In this document: positions 32,173 to 44,948 of the stretch, piece after piece
Numbering within the stretch: the stretch's first letter is position 1
How the letters are laid out: each line of letters begins with the position of its first letter
DNA from: Entonaema liquescens
Lineage: Eukaryota; Ascomycota; Sordariomycetes; Xylariales; Xylariaceae
Length of the DNA stretch: 64,000 nucleotides
Direction of reading: 5' to 3'
Assembly (NCBI GenBank): GCA_902805475.1
Contig: CADCSX010000023.1
Location: 1,798,001-1,862,000, forward strand
Notes under the pieces: model-generated
The model's database searches: none
Told to the model about the DNA's origin: nothing
The model's input: the letters and a program-made list of their open reading frames with translations, nothing else
Translations under genes and position numbers: made by a program

Positions 32173-34438
32173 ATGGCTGGAATTGGACCCGACCCGAAGA
32201 TCGAAGCTTATATCAAGCAATTATCAACGCCGCCTCCGCCCGGTTCGCCTTACGCTCTACCCATTCCTGGTAGTGAGCGAGAGGGTCGATCTCCTATTTA
32301 CAGACATTGGCGATTTCAAGACAAACCTCTGCTTGACACATACGGACCTGAAATACGTACATTTCACGAATTGTTTCTGGATTCCGTCAAGCGATACCCC
32401 AATAACAAATGTCTTGGTACACGTCCTTGGATCCCCGAGACTCAGTCATGGGAGAACGGTTATGTTTGGCAGACCTACGCTGAGGTCGCAGCGCGAAGCA
32501 AGAACTTCGGTTCTGGTATATTCGAGCTCCATCGTCGTATTGGAACTCCGCCTACCAACCATGGTGTTGGCATCTGGAGCCAAAACAGAGCCGAATGGCA
32601 AATAGCAGGTAAGGATCTTTACGCTTGAAATAACTAGGCGGATCGAGGTTATTTTGGCGGCAGCATTTACTAACGTTATCTAATTAAAGATCTCGGATTG
32701 AGCTCACAGTCGCTCTTCTCTGTCTCGCTATACGAAACTCTCGGTCCCGATGCCTCCGAGTACATCATCAAGCATTCCGAACTTACTTGTGTGATTTCTT
32801 CGTTGCCTCATATATCAACCCTCATCGCTCTTGCACCTCGAATACCCAGTTTAAAGATAATTATCTCTATGGATCCCTTGGACGCCGGAGAGCCGGACGG
32901 ATACTCCAAAAGGCCTTACTAAATGGCCTCGCTGCGCAGCATGGTGTTCAGATATGGTCGATGAAGGACGTCGAGGAGCTCGGGGCAAAGGTAGCTCACC
33001 CGATGCGCGCTCCCCGCCCAGAAGACATCCTGACTGTCAACTATACATCCGGAACTACTGGTGACCCAAAGGGTGTTATACTCACTCATGCCAACTGCGT
33101 TGCAGCCTGTGCGAGCGCTCGTTCTAGCGGATCCTACTCCCACAAGGATATAACCATTTCATACCTACCTCTGGCTCATATCTATGGACGCATGATAGAC
33201 CAGTGCTCCTTAGCCTCCGGTACCGCCATTGGATATTTCCACGGCAACATGTTGGAGCTGGTTGACGACTTGAAGATTCTAAAGCCTACCGGCTTCATAT
33301 CGGTGCCTCGTTTGTTCAACCGATTCAGCCTGGGAATCAAAGCACAGACGGTCGATGCTGATGGTGTGAAGGGGGCTCTTTCGCGAAGAGTAATAGAGAC
33401 GAAGAAGGCCAACATGAAACTCCCGCCTGGAAAGGCATCCAACAAGCACCTCCTTTATGACAGAATATGGACGCCTAAGGTGCGAGCTGCAATTGGCTTA
33501 GATCGATGCCGCTCCATGGTGAGTGGAAGCGCGCAACTCGACCCTGATGTCCACGAGTTCCTCCGAGCGGCCCTAGGAAACTTCTTCTCCCAAGGCTACG
33601 GTCTTACCGAATCGTATGCTGCCGGATCGTTCCAGGTTGATGGTGATTATTCTCTGGGTAATGTGGGTGGTCCGATGCCTGGTATAGAAATATGTTTAGA
33701 ATCGCAACCCGAACTCGAATACCTCGTAACAGACAAACCCAGGCCACGAGGAGAATTGTTATTGCGCGGCCCCTTTATTTTCAGCGGCTACTTGAAGAAC
33801 GAGGAGGAGACCAAGAAAGCCTTGGAACCCGATGGGTGGTTCCACACGGGCGATATCGTTGAAATCGATGAGCTGGGCCGAATTAAGATTGTTGATCGCA
33901 AGAAGAACGTCCTCAAGTTGTCACAGGGAGAATACATCTCCCCTGAGCGTATCGAGAATGTGTTCATGGGTAGCTCGAACCTGATCGCTACCGCCTTTGT
34001 TCACGGCGAGCCCAGTCAGTCAACATTAGTTGGTATCTTTGGTGTGGACCCGGTTACATTTGGTCCGTTCGCCAGCAAGATTCTAAAGAAAACGGTAGCC
34101 TCAGATGATATCGAAGCTATCAAGGTGGCAGGCCAAGATCCCCGTGTGGTGAAGGCTTTCCTGAAACATCTGGATGGTATTGCCAAGGGTCATAAGTTCA
34201 ACGGATACGAGCGCGTGCGCAACTGTCTCCTTGAGGTTGAACCGTTTACGGTAGATAACCAACTCTTAACACCAACGTAAGTTCCTTCAAGACACATATT
34301 TACTTGTATTTTTGCTAATATTAGAACTTTAGTCTGAAACTGAAGCGACCCCAAACGGTGAAGAAGTTCAAGGATGAGATTGTCCGCATGTACGAAGAAA
34401 TCAACGCGGAAACAGCTTCTATCGTACCGAAACTGTGA
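32173..34438 (+). CDS. Long-chain acyl-CoA synthetase, peroxisomal type (frameshifted as read)
   Basis: This AMP-forming ligase activates fatty acids with CoA and ATP. Exons: 32173-32608, 32690-34276, 34333-34438. Visible motifs are NYTSGTTGDPKGV (ATP loop), ISYLPLAHIYGRM, SVPRLFNR, SGSAQLDPDV, QGYGLTES, RGELLLRGP, GWFHTGD, IVDRKKNVLKLSQGEYISPE and LLTPTLKLKR. The protein ends in PKL, an acceptable variant of the PTS1 peroxisomal signal, so an Faa2-like role in peroxisomal beta-oxidation fits. As sequenced, the frame breaks in the A run at 32908-32911. The upstream part ends DAGEPDGYSK and the homologous continuation ALLNGLAAQHGVQ is in the minus-one frame. Exon lengths sum to 2129, one short of a multiple of three, so one missing A would give 709 residues. 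No plausible intron spans the junction without deleting conserved residues. Confidence 0.92.
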
Positions 34439-34788
34439 TTCACGAACCAAATTCACTTAAATGTACTTTTGATAACTTATAATTAATTTGTATATATAAA
34501 TAAAAATGATTTGAAATTATTTGAAAGTTGAAATTAATAACGTATGTTTTATTATTATTATTTTATAAAAATAAAAATAATAAATAATAAAAATTAATTT
34601 TTATATTTTTATTTATATTTTATTTATTTTATATTTATTATTAAATAAATAATTTAATTTAAATTTATTAATAATTTAATTAAACATGAAGTTTAATTTA
34701 TCGATATAATTATTATGTAATATTACCGATTGCCCATTTCCGTTTACAACTTCAAATCGTTAATTAATAACGATAATGCCTATCCACG
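34439..34788. other. Short intergenic region with extreme A/T tract
   Basis: This is the spacer between two plus-strand genes. Most of it is A/T, including 138 bases with no G or C (34547-34684). It must contain the terminator of the acyl-CoA synthetase and the promoter of the WD40 gene. Confidence 0.7.
34547..34684. repeat. 138-bp pure A/T tract
   Basis: No G or C occurs in 138 consecutive bases. Flanks at about 34460-34546 and 34686-34725 are also very A/T rich. The tract is built of TAAAAATAATAAATAATA-like and TTTATTTATATTTTATTT-like words that are partly complementary to each other. This is far from the surrounding composition. Confidence 0.95.
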
Positions 34789-37700
34789 ATGGCTAGGAGC
34801 CTATCAAGGACCTCTTCTGGCCGAGGCGTGGATACTGATTTAACTACTATTAGCGATGAAGAAGATGACGATGTCGCTTCAACGGTTTCTCGACGACAAC
34901 CATTTCCCATAAGTACAAACCATCATCCTTATGACTCGGCGCGCAAACGCAGCTCTTTCAGGATTGACGCGTCGAACGCGTCAAACACGTCGACTTCTCC
35001 TCATATAAGATCTAACCACTCATCACCAATACCATCGCGAATTCTTCCTCAAGCCGACGACCACCCGCCTAAACGCCGAAAGCTAGCAAATGGGACCAGT
35101 CACAAATCAGCTTCCCCGGTGACCGACACAAAGGCATTGACAAAATGCTTGCAAACGCAGGTGTTCCCACACCTCGACGCTGCCGTCAAACAGCTAGATA
35201 AGAGTATATACGATGTTGAAAAGCTAGGTGGGAAAATTATTGGCATAATCGCCGACGATACCTTCCAACGTCACTTCCACAATGGCAACGGTCGTCTCCC
35301 TCCGGAGATCGAAACATCCGTTATTCAACGTATCCACGAGCTAGTAGGCAAATTGACGGTTGGGAATGTAAGATTCTCTCAGTTCCTTTTTTTTATTTTT
35401 TATTTTTATTTTTGCTCTTCCAGGGTAGCACTTCTAACATTATATAGGAATTTCGATATCATCCTGCTACCACCAATGTTACTTCACAACCGGCACTGGC
35501 GCCTGCCAAAGTGCCTATAGCAAAGCCAGTCCCCAGTATTCTTCCATCCATCGAGGAAACCCCGTCCGAGTTGGCGTCGATTAGGAACGTTGAGGATGAA
35601 AAGGACGACTTATTTAATGACGATGATGACGCCTCGTGTAGCGATGAGGCGTATCTTTGTGAGAGTGAAGAAAATTTGAATAATGTTTTTGACGAGGCTA
35701 TTCGGGAAATCGAGAAGCAACCTCTCTGGTCCCAACTAAAATCGGAGCAAATTACTTCACCACGAGAACCACGACCGTCGCCGACAGGTAGAAGTCGCAA
35801 GCTCAGAAGGCAAGGCTTGCCGCTAAAAGTTAGCCACCGATTATTTAGCCTATCTAATAAGCCATATCTAGCTTCAGGTTTTCGAAGTCAGATCAGAAAT
35901 GGATTAAGTCATAACTGTCATATCAAGCTTCACTCATCCGACCTACGCCAACCTACTATCTATCACGTCGACTTTGACGATCTCGAGACCAATTATCTAC
36001 GATATGTGGCAAGATCTCTATATGACAAAGCGCCTATGAAGGCTCATAGGTCAGACACAAGAGACTTACGTCACCTTATGAAGAAGTTTGGGGATTTGAG
36101 ATCTCGCATTCTCGATGCTCATCGCCGCCGCTACGACAAATTTGACCCCCCACCTGGTTTCCTATTGCAACGTTCTGCAAAAAGTCTTGAGAACTTCCTA
36201 GATGACGTGCTTCACAAACAGGTAAACCCAGAACCCCTAGTATTAACATTTGCACGCGATAAGAAATACAGCAAGAACGCCGGTATTGTTAAAAGAGCGA
36301 ATGCTGTACCATTATCGCTATATGCGAGGGAGATGGCGGGTAACCGCCTCGGGGGTCTTAGAGTCTACCACCCCTATACCACGACATTCACGAGCAATAG
36401 AGAGGACTTTTTAGAACCCAAGATCGAATGGACCAATTGTGCCGGTGATATTATGACTATTAGCTGGCTGCCCGATGGTACACGCTTTGTCTGTGGCGCA
36501 ACCACTCATTCCGATTCACATAACCAACAGTACAACAAGCCTGGTAACCTTTTATTCGGCGATGCAAACTTAAAAACATTAAGAGCGTATCCTGATCACC
36601 GTATCCCCCGTCCACTCGTTGCGTATGGTGACAATGCTTTGGAAGCAATGAGGGAAAGCCAGGATCCCTGGCTATTCACATCTGTGGTTTCGTCAGATTA
36701 TGATCCCGTCTTTGACTTTGCGTTTACCTCAAGTTTCGACAATACGGTTAAGGTCTGGCATACAAGTGAAGGGATCGTAACCCTTCGCGAGACGTGGCAC
36801 CACGAGGGCCATGTCAATTTCGTTGTGACGAATAAAAACAAGCATGGTAGTAAGGTCGCTACAGCTACTGATGTGCCTACAAGGGCAGTACGGGTCTATT
36901 ATGCAAGTCGTGACCAGTCGGACGAGTCCTTGAAGGCCTATGGATACAAAGAATTCTCTTGCAAACGAGTACACGGCGAGGACTACGTCCCATCCGATAA
37001 ATGGGCTTACTACCCATCTGCAATCCGTTGGGGAATAGACTCGAGCGTGAATCATCTCCTACTGATTGGATACTCGCCAAGGAGCCTTAATAATGACGAT
37101 AATGAGATTCCAGAAGATAAGCGTTCTACTGGAGAGCTGTGTTTATGGGATATGAATACATACACCGAGGTCAAGGTCAATAGTGCGGCTACTTCGAATG
37201 TATTCGAGGTTGCGTGGCATCCTTACCGGGCAAGCTTTGCTGCAGCAATTTCCGCTTCCCAGACCTCTGAGAAGATCGAGGAGCACATTCGAACGCAAAT
37301 TCGTATCTTCGAGTTGAACGAGGTGTCAGGCCAGTATGGCGTAGTGAAGACCCTCGATTGCCCTGCCATTGATATCAACGAGCTCACAATTAGGTATGGA
37401 CATAGTACTTCTGTTAAGCTGCTTTGCGCAATTAACTTATATGAGAAATAGGCCCAACAGTATTCTATACTCGTACATCGCAGCCGGTTGTACTGACGGC
37501 AAAGCCTACGTCTGGGACTCAGCCGCGAGCGAGGATGACCCAATGTGTATTCTTGAGCATGGCGGTAAGTTATACATGATACATATTCACGTCTAGACAT
37601 CAGACTAATAATAATTTAGATCCGGTTGAAGAAGTCATCGGAGACAGAGAGCAGGAAGACGTTGGAGTTAAATTCATATCGTGGGCCACATCTCCCGACC

Positions 37701-38470
37701 GTCTATATACAGGTTCATCTGACGGTATCGTCAAAGTGTGGAATATACGACAGGGAAAGGGAGAACTAGTGAGAAATCTCATCGAAGTAGCAGCGCCTAT
37801 TACGGCCGGTGCCTTTTCTCCAGATTTTACGAAACTTCTTATTGGAGATGGTAGCGGACGAGTATATCTAATGGATATGGAAGATGACGAAGGGAAGGAC
37901 GACCAGAACAGCTCGGCTGTCACTCCTCCGGGGATTGTGAACGTGCAGGTCAACGGCAAGCAACGCGCAATTCGTCGGCCTCGCCCTTTCATCCCCCATC
38001 CTGAAGTTCCTCCTCCCAATCAGGACGGGGACGACGAGCACATGAACCAATCTCAATGCCAACTAGGACAAAAAAGAGCAAAGGAGTATCTAGAAACATC
38101 ACGCCTGGTTCTTCGGAAGGACCCTACTATCGGCGCCGTCCAGGGCCCAGCGTACCCTGAAACAGGGCTCTACCGAGCAGAAGCTCATCTCAACGGCGAC
38201 CCCCAGGGACCGCTACTAAGCGGGTTTGAGAACCTACAACAAACGAACCAATCCTTCTCCCGGATGAATAGGTTCCCGAAACAGCGGAGCGTGGAAAACT
38301 TAGCATGGGGCCTGCATTCTCACTCTCGTAACGTACGCGTCGACGCTGAGATTGAAACAATATTCAATGCGAGTACCCGCTCTGCACTCGAGGCCGAGGG
38401 TGTGGAATTCGGTGGATCGCTGGTGGAGTTTGATTATGAAGAAAATGCCTACGATGGCGATGAGGAGTGA
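34789..38470 (+). CDS. Large WD40-repeat protein, nuclear-type
   Basis: This is a 1162-residue WD40 protein of unknown identity. Exons: 34789-35367, 35448-37393, 37452-37564, 37620-38470. Residues 1-110 are polar with a likely nuclear signal (PPKRRKLANG). A helical segment follows (ALTKCLQTQVFPHLDAAVKQLDKSI is about 120-145), then an acidic block (EDEKDDLFNDDDD). WD repeats are visible from about residue 540 (FAFTSSFDNTVKVWHTSEG, LCLWDMNTYTEV, AGCTDGKAYVWDSA, TGSSDGIVKVWNIRQG, AAPITAGAFSPDFTKLLIGD). The tail is partly acidic. The layout resembles WD40 receptors of Cul4-DDB1 complexes (for example Neurospora DIM-9 or fission yeast Raf1), but I cannot confirm this from sequence alone. The first intron is T-rich with acceptor TATATAG. 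Confidence 0.85.
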
Positions 38471-40365
38471 GCAGTATTGAAGGGGTGAAGGGAAAGAGGG
38501 TATGAATAAGTCAAAGGTTGAATTTGTTAGCTCAGCTTAGCTTGCTGAACGGTGCTAGCAACGGTGTACCTTGAGAATTCGTTAAAACGTAGAAAGAACC
38601 AATGAATACATTAATTACATTACAGACATGATATATCTCGTAAAAGCCGTCACCATACGAGAATCCGCATAATCAGAATATATGTAACTAACACCTACAA
38701 TCGGTTACGCGAGCGAGATTCGCCGTTACAAGTTACCCGGTACCCGGTACCCGGAACCGTGGGCGGTGTCATTTCGGCTTCGCCCCCGTCTCCGTAGTAC
38801 ATACAGTATGCATTCGAGGTCCCGTGTAGTACCTATACAAAGTAGAAGCAATCACCACAATATCGCCATGATAGAATAGTCTAGATTCACCATATCGTTG
38901 TCATATCGTATTCATTCACGGTTTAGCCACCCCCTAAGCTTCTATTCAGCTTTCCGCGAGCTCCCGAGCCTCCCCGAGACACTCCGAGATTGCGAATCGA
39001 TAGTTCAAACGCCTAGGTTAGTTAACTTACCTCATAAACTCGTGACGCAACCTTGTAAGACGAGTTCGAAAAGGGGTTAACTAGTTGGATAAAACACGCT
39101 ACCGTTACTATTACTACTATTATTTCTATCGAGGCACATATGTACCTACCTAGGTTAGGTATGTATCATCATCATCACATGCATGTACGCCGCCCATCTA
39201 CATAATCGGAGAATTTCCGGGTCCCCCCCCCTTGGCACCGTTGCATCTTACATTACATTCTGTAATGCGCGTCCCCCACTGAAGAGCCGGTAGATCTCAG
39301 CGCCAAGCAAGGCTTCTTACATTGCTTAGCGGCGGCTACGCCGCGAGCCGGAGAAGGTAAGGCCTGCTGTCCAATATAATATGCGGAGTACGGATTGTCG
39401 ATTCGGAAAGCTTTCATCTATTTTGTACAAGCTGGCGGGAAGTAATTATATGACCAGCTGCTCCTGTCGTGACCCGCGTTAGCCGCTGTCTAGGTAGTCA
39501 GTCTAGGTATCTGCGCCCGAGGATATGCAAGTATATGTATGACGAATGGTACGGGATATAAACTATAGGCCAAATGAGCCCGAGGGACAGTATCATTAAT
39601 TACAAGGCCTACATGCATGGAGCAGCTAGGTTCTCTTATTGACATTTAGGCAATTCGAAAATTGCGATAGTGTAGTCACTGCTTAAAGGCAGACGTCGCT
39701 TGATAATATGAATTCGATAGTCTTCACTCAGCAATTTCTAGCCATGAGCCCAAGACATGTCCCTGCAAAATACATTCGTAGTTGCAAAAGTTTGTGATGA
39801 TGTGATTCTTAATAACTACCTAACCTAAGGTGCCTATGAAGCTACCCGGCCTCAGAATTAGAACCCTTCAGAACAAGAAGCTGCCAAAAGTGCCGCCCCC
39901 CTCACCTTTTTCTGCCCTCAACGCCCTTTCTGTTGAATACTATACATTATGCAATCTGTATCAACACTGTCTTACTTGGTAATGTAAGTCAATGTCAAAA
40001 TCGCCCGATTGAAAGGGGAAATACAGTGAATGAGATGCGGCCCCTAATGCAGCTGTCCCATCGACCTATACTCGAAGATGACTAGTATAATGCGACGTCA
40101 ATATCAACGAGGTTCCGTGCCCAATAAAGGGGGTGTCTCTGGTCCCATTAGGCCTAACGTAGAATGCCACCAACGCCGTTCCATGCTACGTGATTCATAA
40201 AGTGGTTGCAGGCTGTACTATTGAAAATGATCTCGATCTGCAACCGTTCATTAGGATTATCGGCGAGAAAAACCGAGAACTCCCTGAAAGCCTAGTGGGT
40301 ATCAAGACCCGGGTGCCAATTCAACCCAATTAGTATCTTCCAAACCCACTTTCGTCCGGCCAGTT
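38471..40365. other. Convergent intergenic region
   Basis: This is the 3' flanks of the WD40 gene (plus) and the Nrd1-type gene (minus). A 7-base tandem repeat is present at 38733-38757. At 1.9 kb it is long for a convergent spacer, but no further gene is recognisable. Confidence 0.5.
38733..38757. repeat. 7-bp tandem repeat, about 3.5 copies
   Basis: The unit TACCCGG repeats with period 7. The copies create overlapping KpnI-like palindromes GGTACC. Confidence 0.85.
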
Positions 40366-42998
40366 CTACTGATCGGCAGGAGGTGCTGGAAATGCGAATC
40401 CCGGCGGAAAGACGGGCATTCCGTTGGGTCCGGTTCCGATTCCGAAAGGAAACGATGGAACAGCCGGCCCATTAGTAACCCCGTTCCTGTCATCTGGAAC
40501 CTCCTCTCGTCGCGGGTCCCGATTTCGTCGCCATCTAGTGAGATCTCCTTCGTCGCTGTCGCCCGGACCACGGCTAGACTTTGGTCCATGTCTTCCGCCT
40601 TTATCAGTCTGCATGCGTCGACTAATGGCCTTTGATGAAACGCCAGCACCAATCTCGATATCCGGTTCCTCCACAACCATACCTGTCTCGATGGGACGAC
40701 CGCCACTTCCGCCGTATTCGGCAGTCAACATCCACTTTCGGTCCGCCTCGGTCAACTTGCTGATAGGAATGACACTAATACCAGTTTGGTAGTCGCTGCA
40801 GTCACGAGGGCCGAACCCTACTCCCCAACGAGTCTGTTTCCGTGTTAGCAGTGTAATTCGGGATGTGTCTTGACATTACTTACTCGGAAAGTGCTACTCT
40901 CCATGGCCTCTTTGGCGTTAACAGCATCTCGGCGAGTCACCATCTTGACGAATGCATGGCGCTTATCTTTGTTGACAATGCAGGTCTGGACTTGGCCATG
41001 GCGGTTGAAGACACTGCGTAACTCGCTCTCAGGACACCTATGACTGTTAGTTAGTATACGGTATATTTCTTAGTTGATAGACATGTTACTTACGTGACAC
41101 CGCCCACGAATAAAGTTCTACTTAAAACTAGAAATAATGTTAGTGTATATGGTTACGATGGATATGCAGACTATTTGCTTACCTTTGATGTGACCCTGGG
41201 GAATAGTCCTGTCAAACTCAACCCATTTAGCAGCTGGCTGAACAAAGCTATGCGTAGGGCTCGGGCTACGGCCGCGGCGTCCAGGGCTACGCTGTCGATA
41301 TCCTGTGCCGCCGGTGCGTCCTAAGCCAGGAGAGTTACGTCCGTAACTACCATATTCACGATCAGAGCGGCCACGTGGAGAGTCACGCGCATCCCAATGA
41401 CGCGGGGGTGAACGCGATCTCGACCTATTGCGATATCTATTTGGAGATCTCACTTGCTGAAATTCGTGATCACGTGATTCGTCAGGTCGGTAGCCACCCT
41501 GACCCCACGAACCAGCATACGGAGGCTGACCTACCGGGGCTACTGCAGCTGAGTTAGCAGCAGGGGGTACAGAAATACTGTTGCTCTGCATGCTAGCTAT
41601 GATGGCTGGAATCTTATCGAACGGTATGCCCTGGTCGGCGAGAAGCTTGATCAACATAACTTGCTGCTGCACATTAGGGTCCATACCAGGAGCCGGTGCC
41701 GCAGGGGCAGCGGGAGCTACACCTGGAAAGCCGGGGGCTTGATTACTAGCATTCACCTGGGGCACAGGGGTTTGAGCCTGAACAGGACCCGGTTGAGGGA
41801 ATTGGTACGGCATTCCCGGCAGATTTACAGGTTGCTGTGGTGCTGAATAAGAGACAGGAGGCTGACTTTGAGTTAGAGGAATCATAGGAGGTTGAGCAAC
41901 ACTTGTCTGCGGCGGCGGCACGCTGTATGCGCTGGCTGGAGCCGGAACATTGTTGTTGGTGGGTGTAGCTGTGACGTTCTGTCGGGCGATGTTGGCGAGA
42001 GCCTCCATGATTGCGTTCGGAGCCTCGACAGTATGTGGCTTATTTTCGGTCAACCCCGGCAAACCAGGACCTGGAGGAGGACTGCCAATAGGTGTTGTGG
42101 ATTCATCTACAAAGAACAAGCAAGGGTCAGATAGGCGACCTCATAACAATGCAAGAGACGGTGAAGAATGTGTGGGGTGTGTCTATTGTCAAATTTAGGA
42201 TTTTGGGAAACCTACCTTTCGCAGCAAATGATTTCATCTTTTCTTTGAATGACTCGATCATAGGCCGAGGGAATGTCTGGCCCTTCTCCCAGATGTCAAT
42301 GAGTTTTTTAATCTTGTCCTATACGGAGTGGTCAGGTAAGTACTTCTTTCAAGTCAATGTTGCAAAAAGATGTCTTAGTCAGTTAGGCCCGCAGGCATGC
42401 TAGTTATCATGGCAACAAACAGCCTAACAGCCCTAAGGCTAGGAAATAGCACGACTAGATGTAGCTTATCCTAGGAGCATCGTGACCGAAGTCGACGCTA
42501 TCGCCAAAAACTACGAAGTGTATGCGACGACGAATGTATGATAAAGCGTACCTTTTGTTCTCCGGGGGCGTTCTGAAAGATATCATTCATAAGCACAGGA
42601 AGCAATTCCGTTACTCTATGCACGCCGGCAGCGTAGGTTCCATCCTTTGCGGAACTATTAATAGGTTGACCTTGATGTTTGGCCTGATCGACCCATTTGC
42701 GAGTTACGGAATCTACGACGTAGAGCACTCCTAACTTATGAGTTGCGGGGGCTTTCTTGAAGTGGGTGTAGATCTTCTGGATAAGTACGGATTCCGACTG
42801 CGACGTAGATAACCATATTAGCATCTATCCATCATATACGCGCCGAAGCATCAATGTGTGTGTGCGGCCTAGTCTTACCTGGACGTTATCGACACACAAA
42901 CTTGTCAATGCCACAATACGGGATTGGGTAACTCCTGGTGGTTTTAGATTTTGCATGGCATTCAAGCCAGCCTCAAGCTCTGTTACGGGCGACGACAT
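40366..42998 (-). CDS. Nrd1/Seb1-type RNA-binding transcription termination factor
   Basis: This nuclear protein couples RNA polymerase II CTD to RNA recognition for termination and 3' processing (yeast Nrd1, fission yeast Seb1). Exons: 42998-42879, 42797-42552, 42318-42216, 42106-41183, 41127-41094, 41037-40884, 40833-40366; 682 residues. The CTD-interacting domain covers about residues 1-155 (LEAGLNAMQNLKPPGVTQSR, HKLGVLYVVDSVTRKWV, LPVLMNDIFQNAPGEQKDK, IDIWEKGQTFP). The middle is P/Q/A-rich, then an RS-rich block (RYRNRSRSRSPPRHW). The RRM starts near 467 with RTLFVGGV (RNP2) and KRHAFVKM (RNP1). The Nrd1-specific extension after it (WGVGFGPRDCSDY, ISKLTEADRKWM) is present. A 34-base exon encodes the start of the RRM. 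Confidence 0.93.
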
Positions 42999-44948
42999 GA
43001 TTGCTCTAGAGCTCTCTTGAATATGTAGGAGAACGGCAAGCACAATGTACAGCGAGAACAGGCTCGCAGCACCTGTGAAACGATATACGATAGAGTCGCG
43101 ATAGTCACCCAAGTATTAAGAGGGTTTATCTTTGGCTTCGTCTAGCTTTTTTTTTCGGCGATTACTTGTATTTTTCTCTGCCGCGGCCTAGGTAGCAAGT
43201 TACAGCCGTCAAAAGGCAAGATCTAGGTAAAAAGTCGATGAATCTTTTCCAAGTGTCCTTTTCAAAGTAGTAACGATTGAAGGAATGATGAAAATGTCCA
43301 GCGATGCCGAGTAATTTGATGCGACAGTGAGAAAACACCACCAAAGCTTTTTTTTGCACCTCTACTACGGGCCTGGAGGGATTCTTGGTCCCAGTACGGG
43401 GTACGGGTCGAGTGTTTGTTAGAAACCTGACTGTGCTGTTATAGTAAGCTGCAAATAATGATTTGAATTGGAATACTGGCGCGACCAATTCGATACAGCT
43501 ATATGAAGAAGTCGGCTGAATTTACAGGGAGTTGATGCAATGCGATGAAAAGTTGATGTGGGATATTTACCGCGGATGGAGTGGAAGTGTTAGGAAAGAG
43601 GAGACGCCGCAGTTTCTAAAGCTTTAACTTGTTGGCTGGCTGGCAAGATTTTTTTCAGTCGCGTGTTGCAGAGGTGGGGGGTTTGACGGAACGTTCGTAC
43701 TTGCCCAGCCACAGGAGACCCACAATTAGCGCACCTACCTTAGCACTTTTATTTTACTTGCCTTGGAGCTTCTACCATCTTAGCTTAGTGCCTTTGGTAC
43801 CTAGGTACCTTTCTTACAATCGAGATCAGACCAGGTTAGGTACTCAATGCCCGTGCATGAGCTCCCAAGGCGCTCTTAGTAATAGCATCTTCTGTGACTA
43901 CCTATGTGAAATTGCCTAACATATTAATTACACACGGTCCCTACGACGGCAAGATACGTTAAATATAAATCCATTATACGACAAATTAAATATTATTCCC
44001 AATAGTAGTATATAAGTAATATCTACTTCCTACATAACCAAGCAAACACTTCAAGTCTTGTAGGCACCGATTACCAATTTCAATCATGAGTTCCATATGT
44101 ATAAGAAGACAACATTTGCTAAATCACTACCTACATGATGCAGGGTCTATGCAAGACTAGAGGATTCAATGTGTCTAACAACAACCTACATACCGTTGTC
44201 GGGCATCTAGTTGATCCTACTTTTTTAATCCTACCTACTCACGTAAGACCAAAACAAATTAAAGAGACTTGCGAAGACTGATCGCAACAAGACATAATCA
44301 TAAACACAGATCTAATTATAATACTACATTGTGGCAGCCAAATATATTTCCTCATAGATAGAGGACTGGTTGGATATATGCATTTGCGAAACAGTGAAGC
44401 TAAATTGACGTCAACGTTACAGCAACTAGGGAACGTCTGAATCTGAATCTGAAGTCTGGATGTGGTGGGAAGGCTACATGTCGGGGCCACACGTCGGGAA
44501 AAAGAGACCGTTTACACAATTCTATTCGCGGGTATGCGGGCACTAAATATCCGCAGAAACGCTTTCCATTGGTCATCCATTCTGCCGTAGTAAGTTTTTG
44601 GTGAGGCTTCGGCCCCAATTGGCAGTTGACATAAGAAAGTTGAAAGGACGTAATAGTAGAATATGTACATGTGTTGTAGGTGGTAGATATAGGAAGTGAT
44701 CAAGTACCCTTCCGTAGTTCGCAACAGATGCCGGACCCGCTAAATTTTTCTTCGGGCTTCCCCCATCCAACCGAGACCGACCCTAGTCCGTCACCCAGCA
44801 ATTAACCAAGGTAAAGGACTACTTTTCACTCTTGAGGCATTTCATCACTCTCTCTTTTTTTTAATCCTTTTTCACGAAGTTCTATTTACCTTCCCCAACT
44901 TCCTGCCTATACCACCATAACTCAATTCTTCGTGCTGCATCTTCAGCC
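42999..44948. other. Divergent intergenic region
   Basis: This is the upstream region of both the Nrd1-type gene and citrate synthase. A 14-base perfect palindrome (GGTACCTAGGTACC) lies at 43796-43809. The last 150 bases before 44949 are pyrimidine-rich. No coding exon is recognised. Confidence 0.5.

Noticed and set aside
32908..32911. Programmed -1 ribosomal frameshift in the acyl-CoA synthetase
   Set aside because: The local bases do not form a canonical X XXY YYZ slippery heptamer, and homologous genes are read in a single frame.
40302..40706. 134-codon minus-strand frame
   Set aside because: Out-of-frame shadow of the last Nrd1/Seb1 exon.
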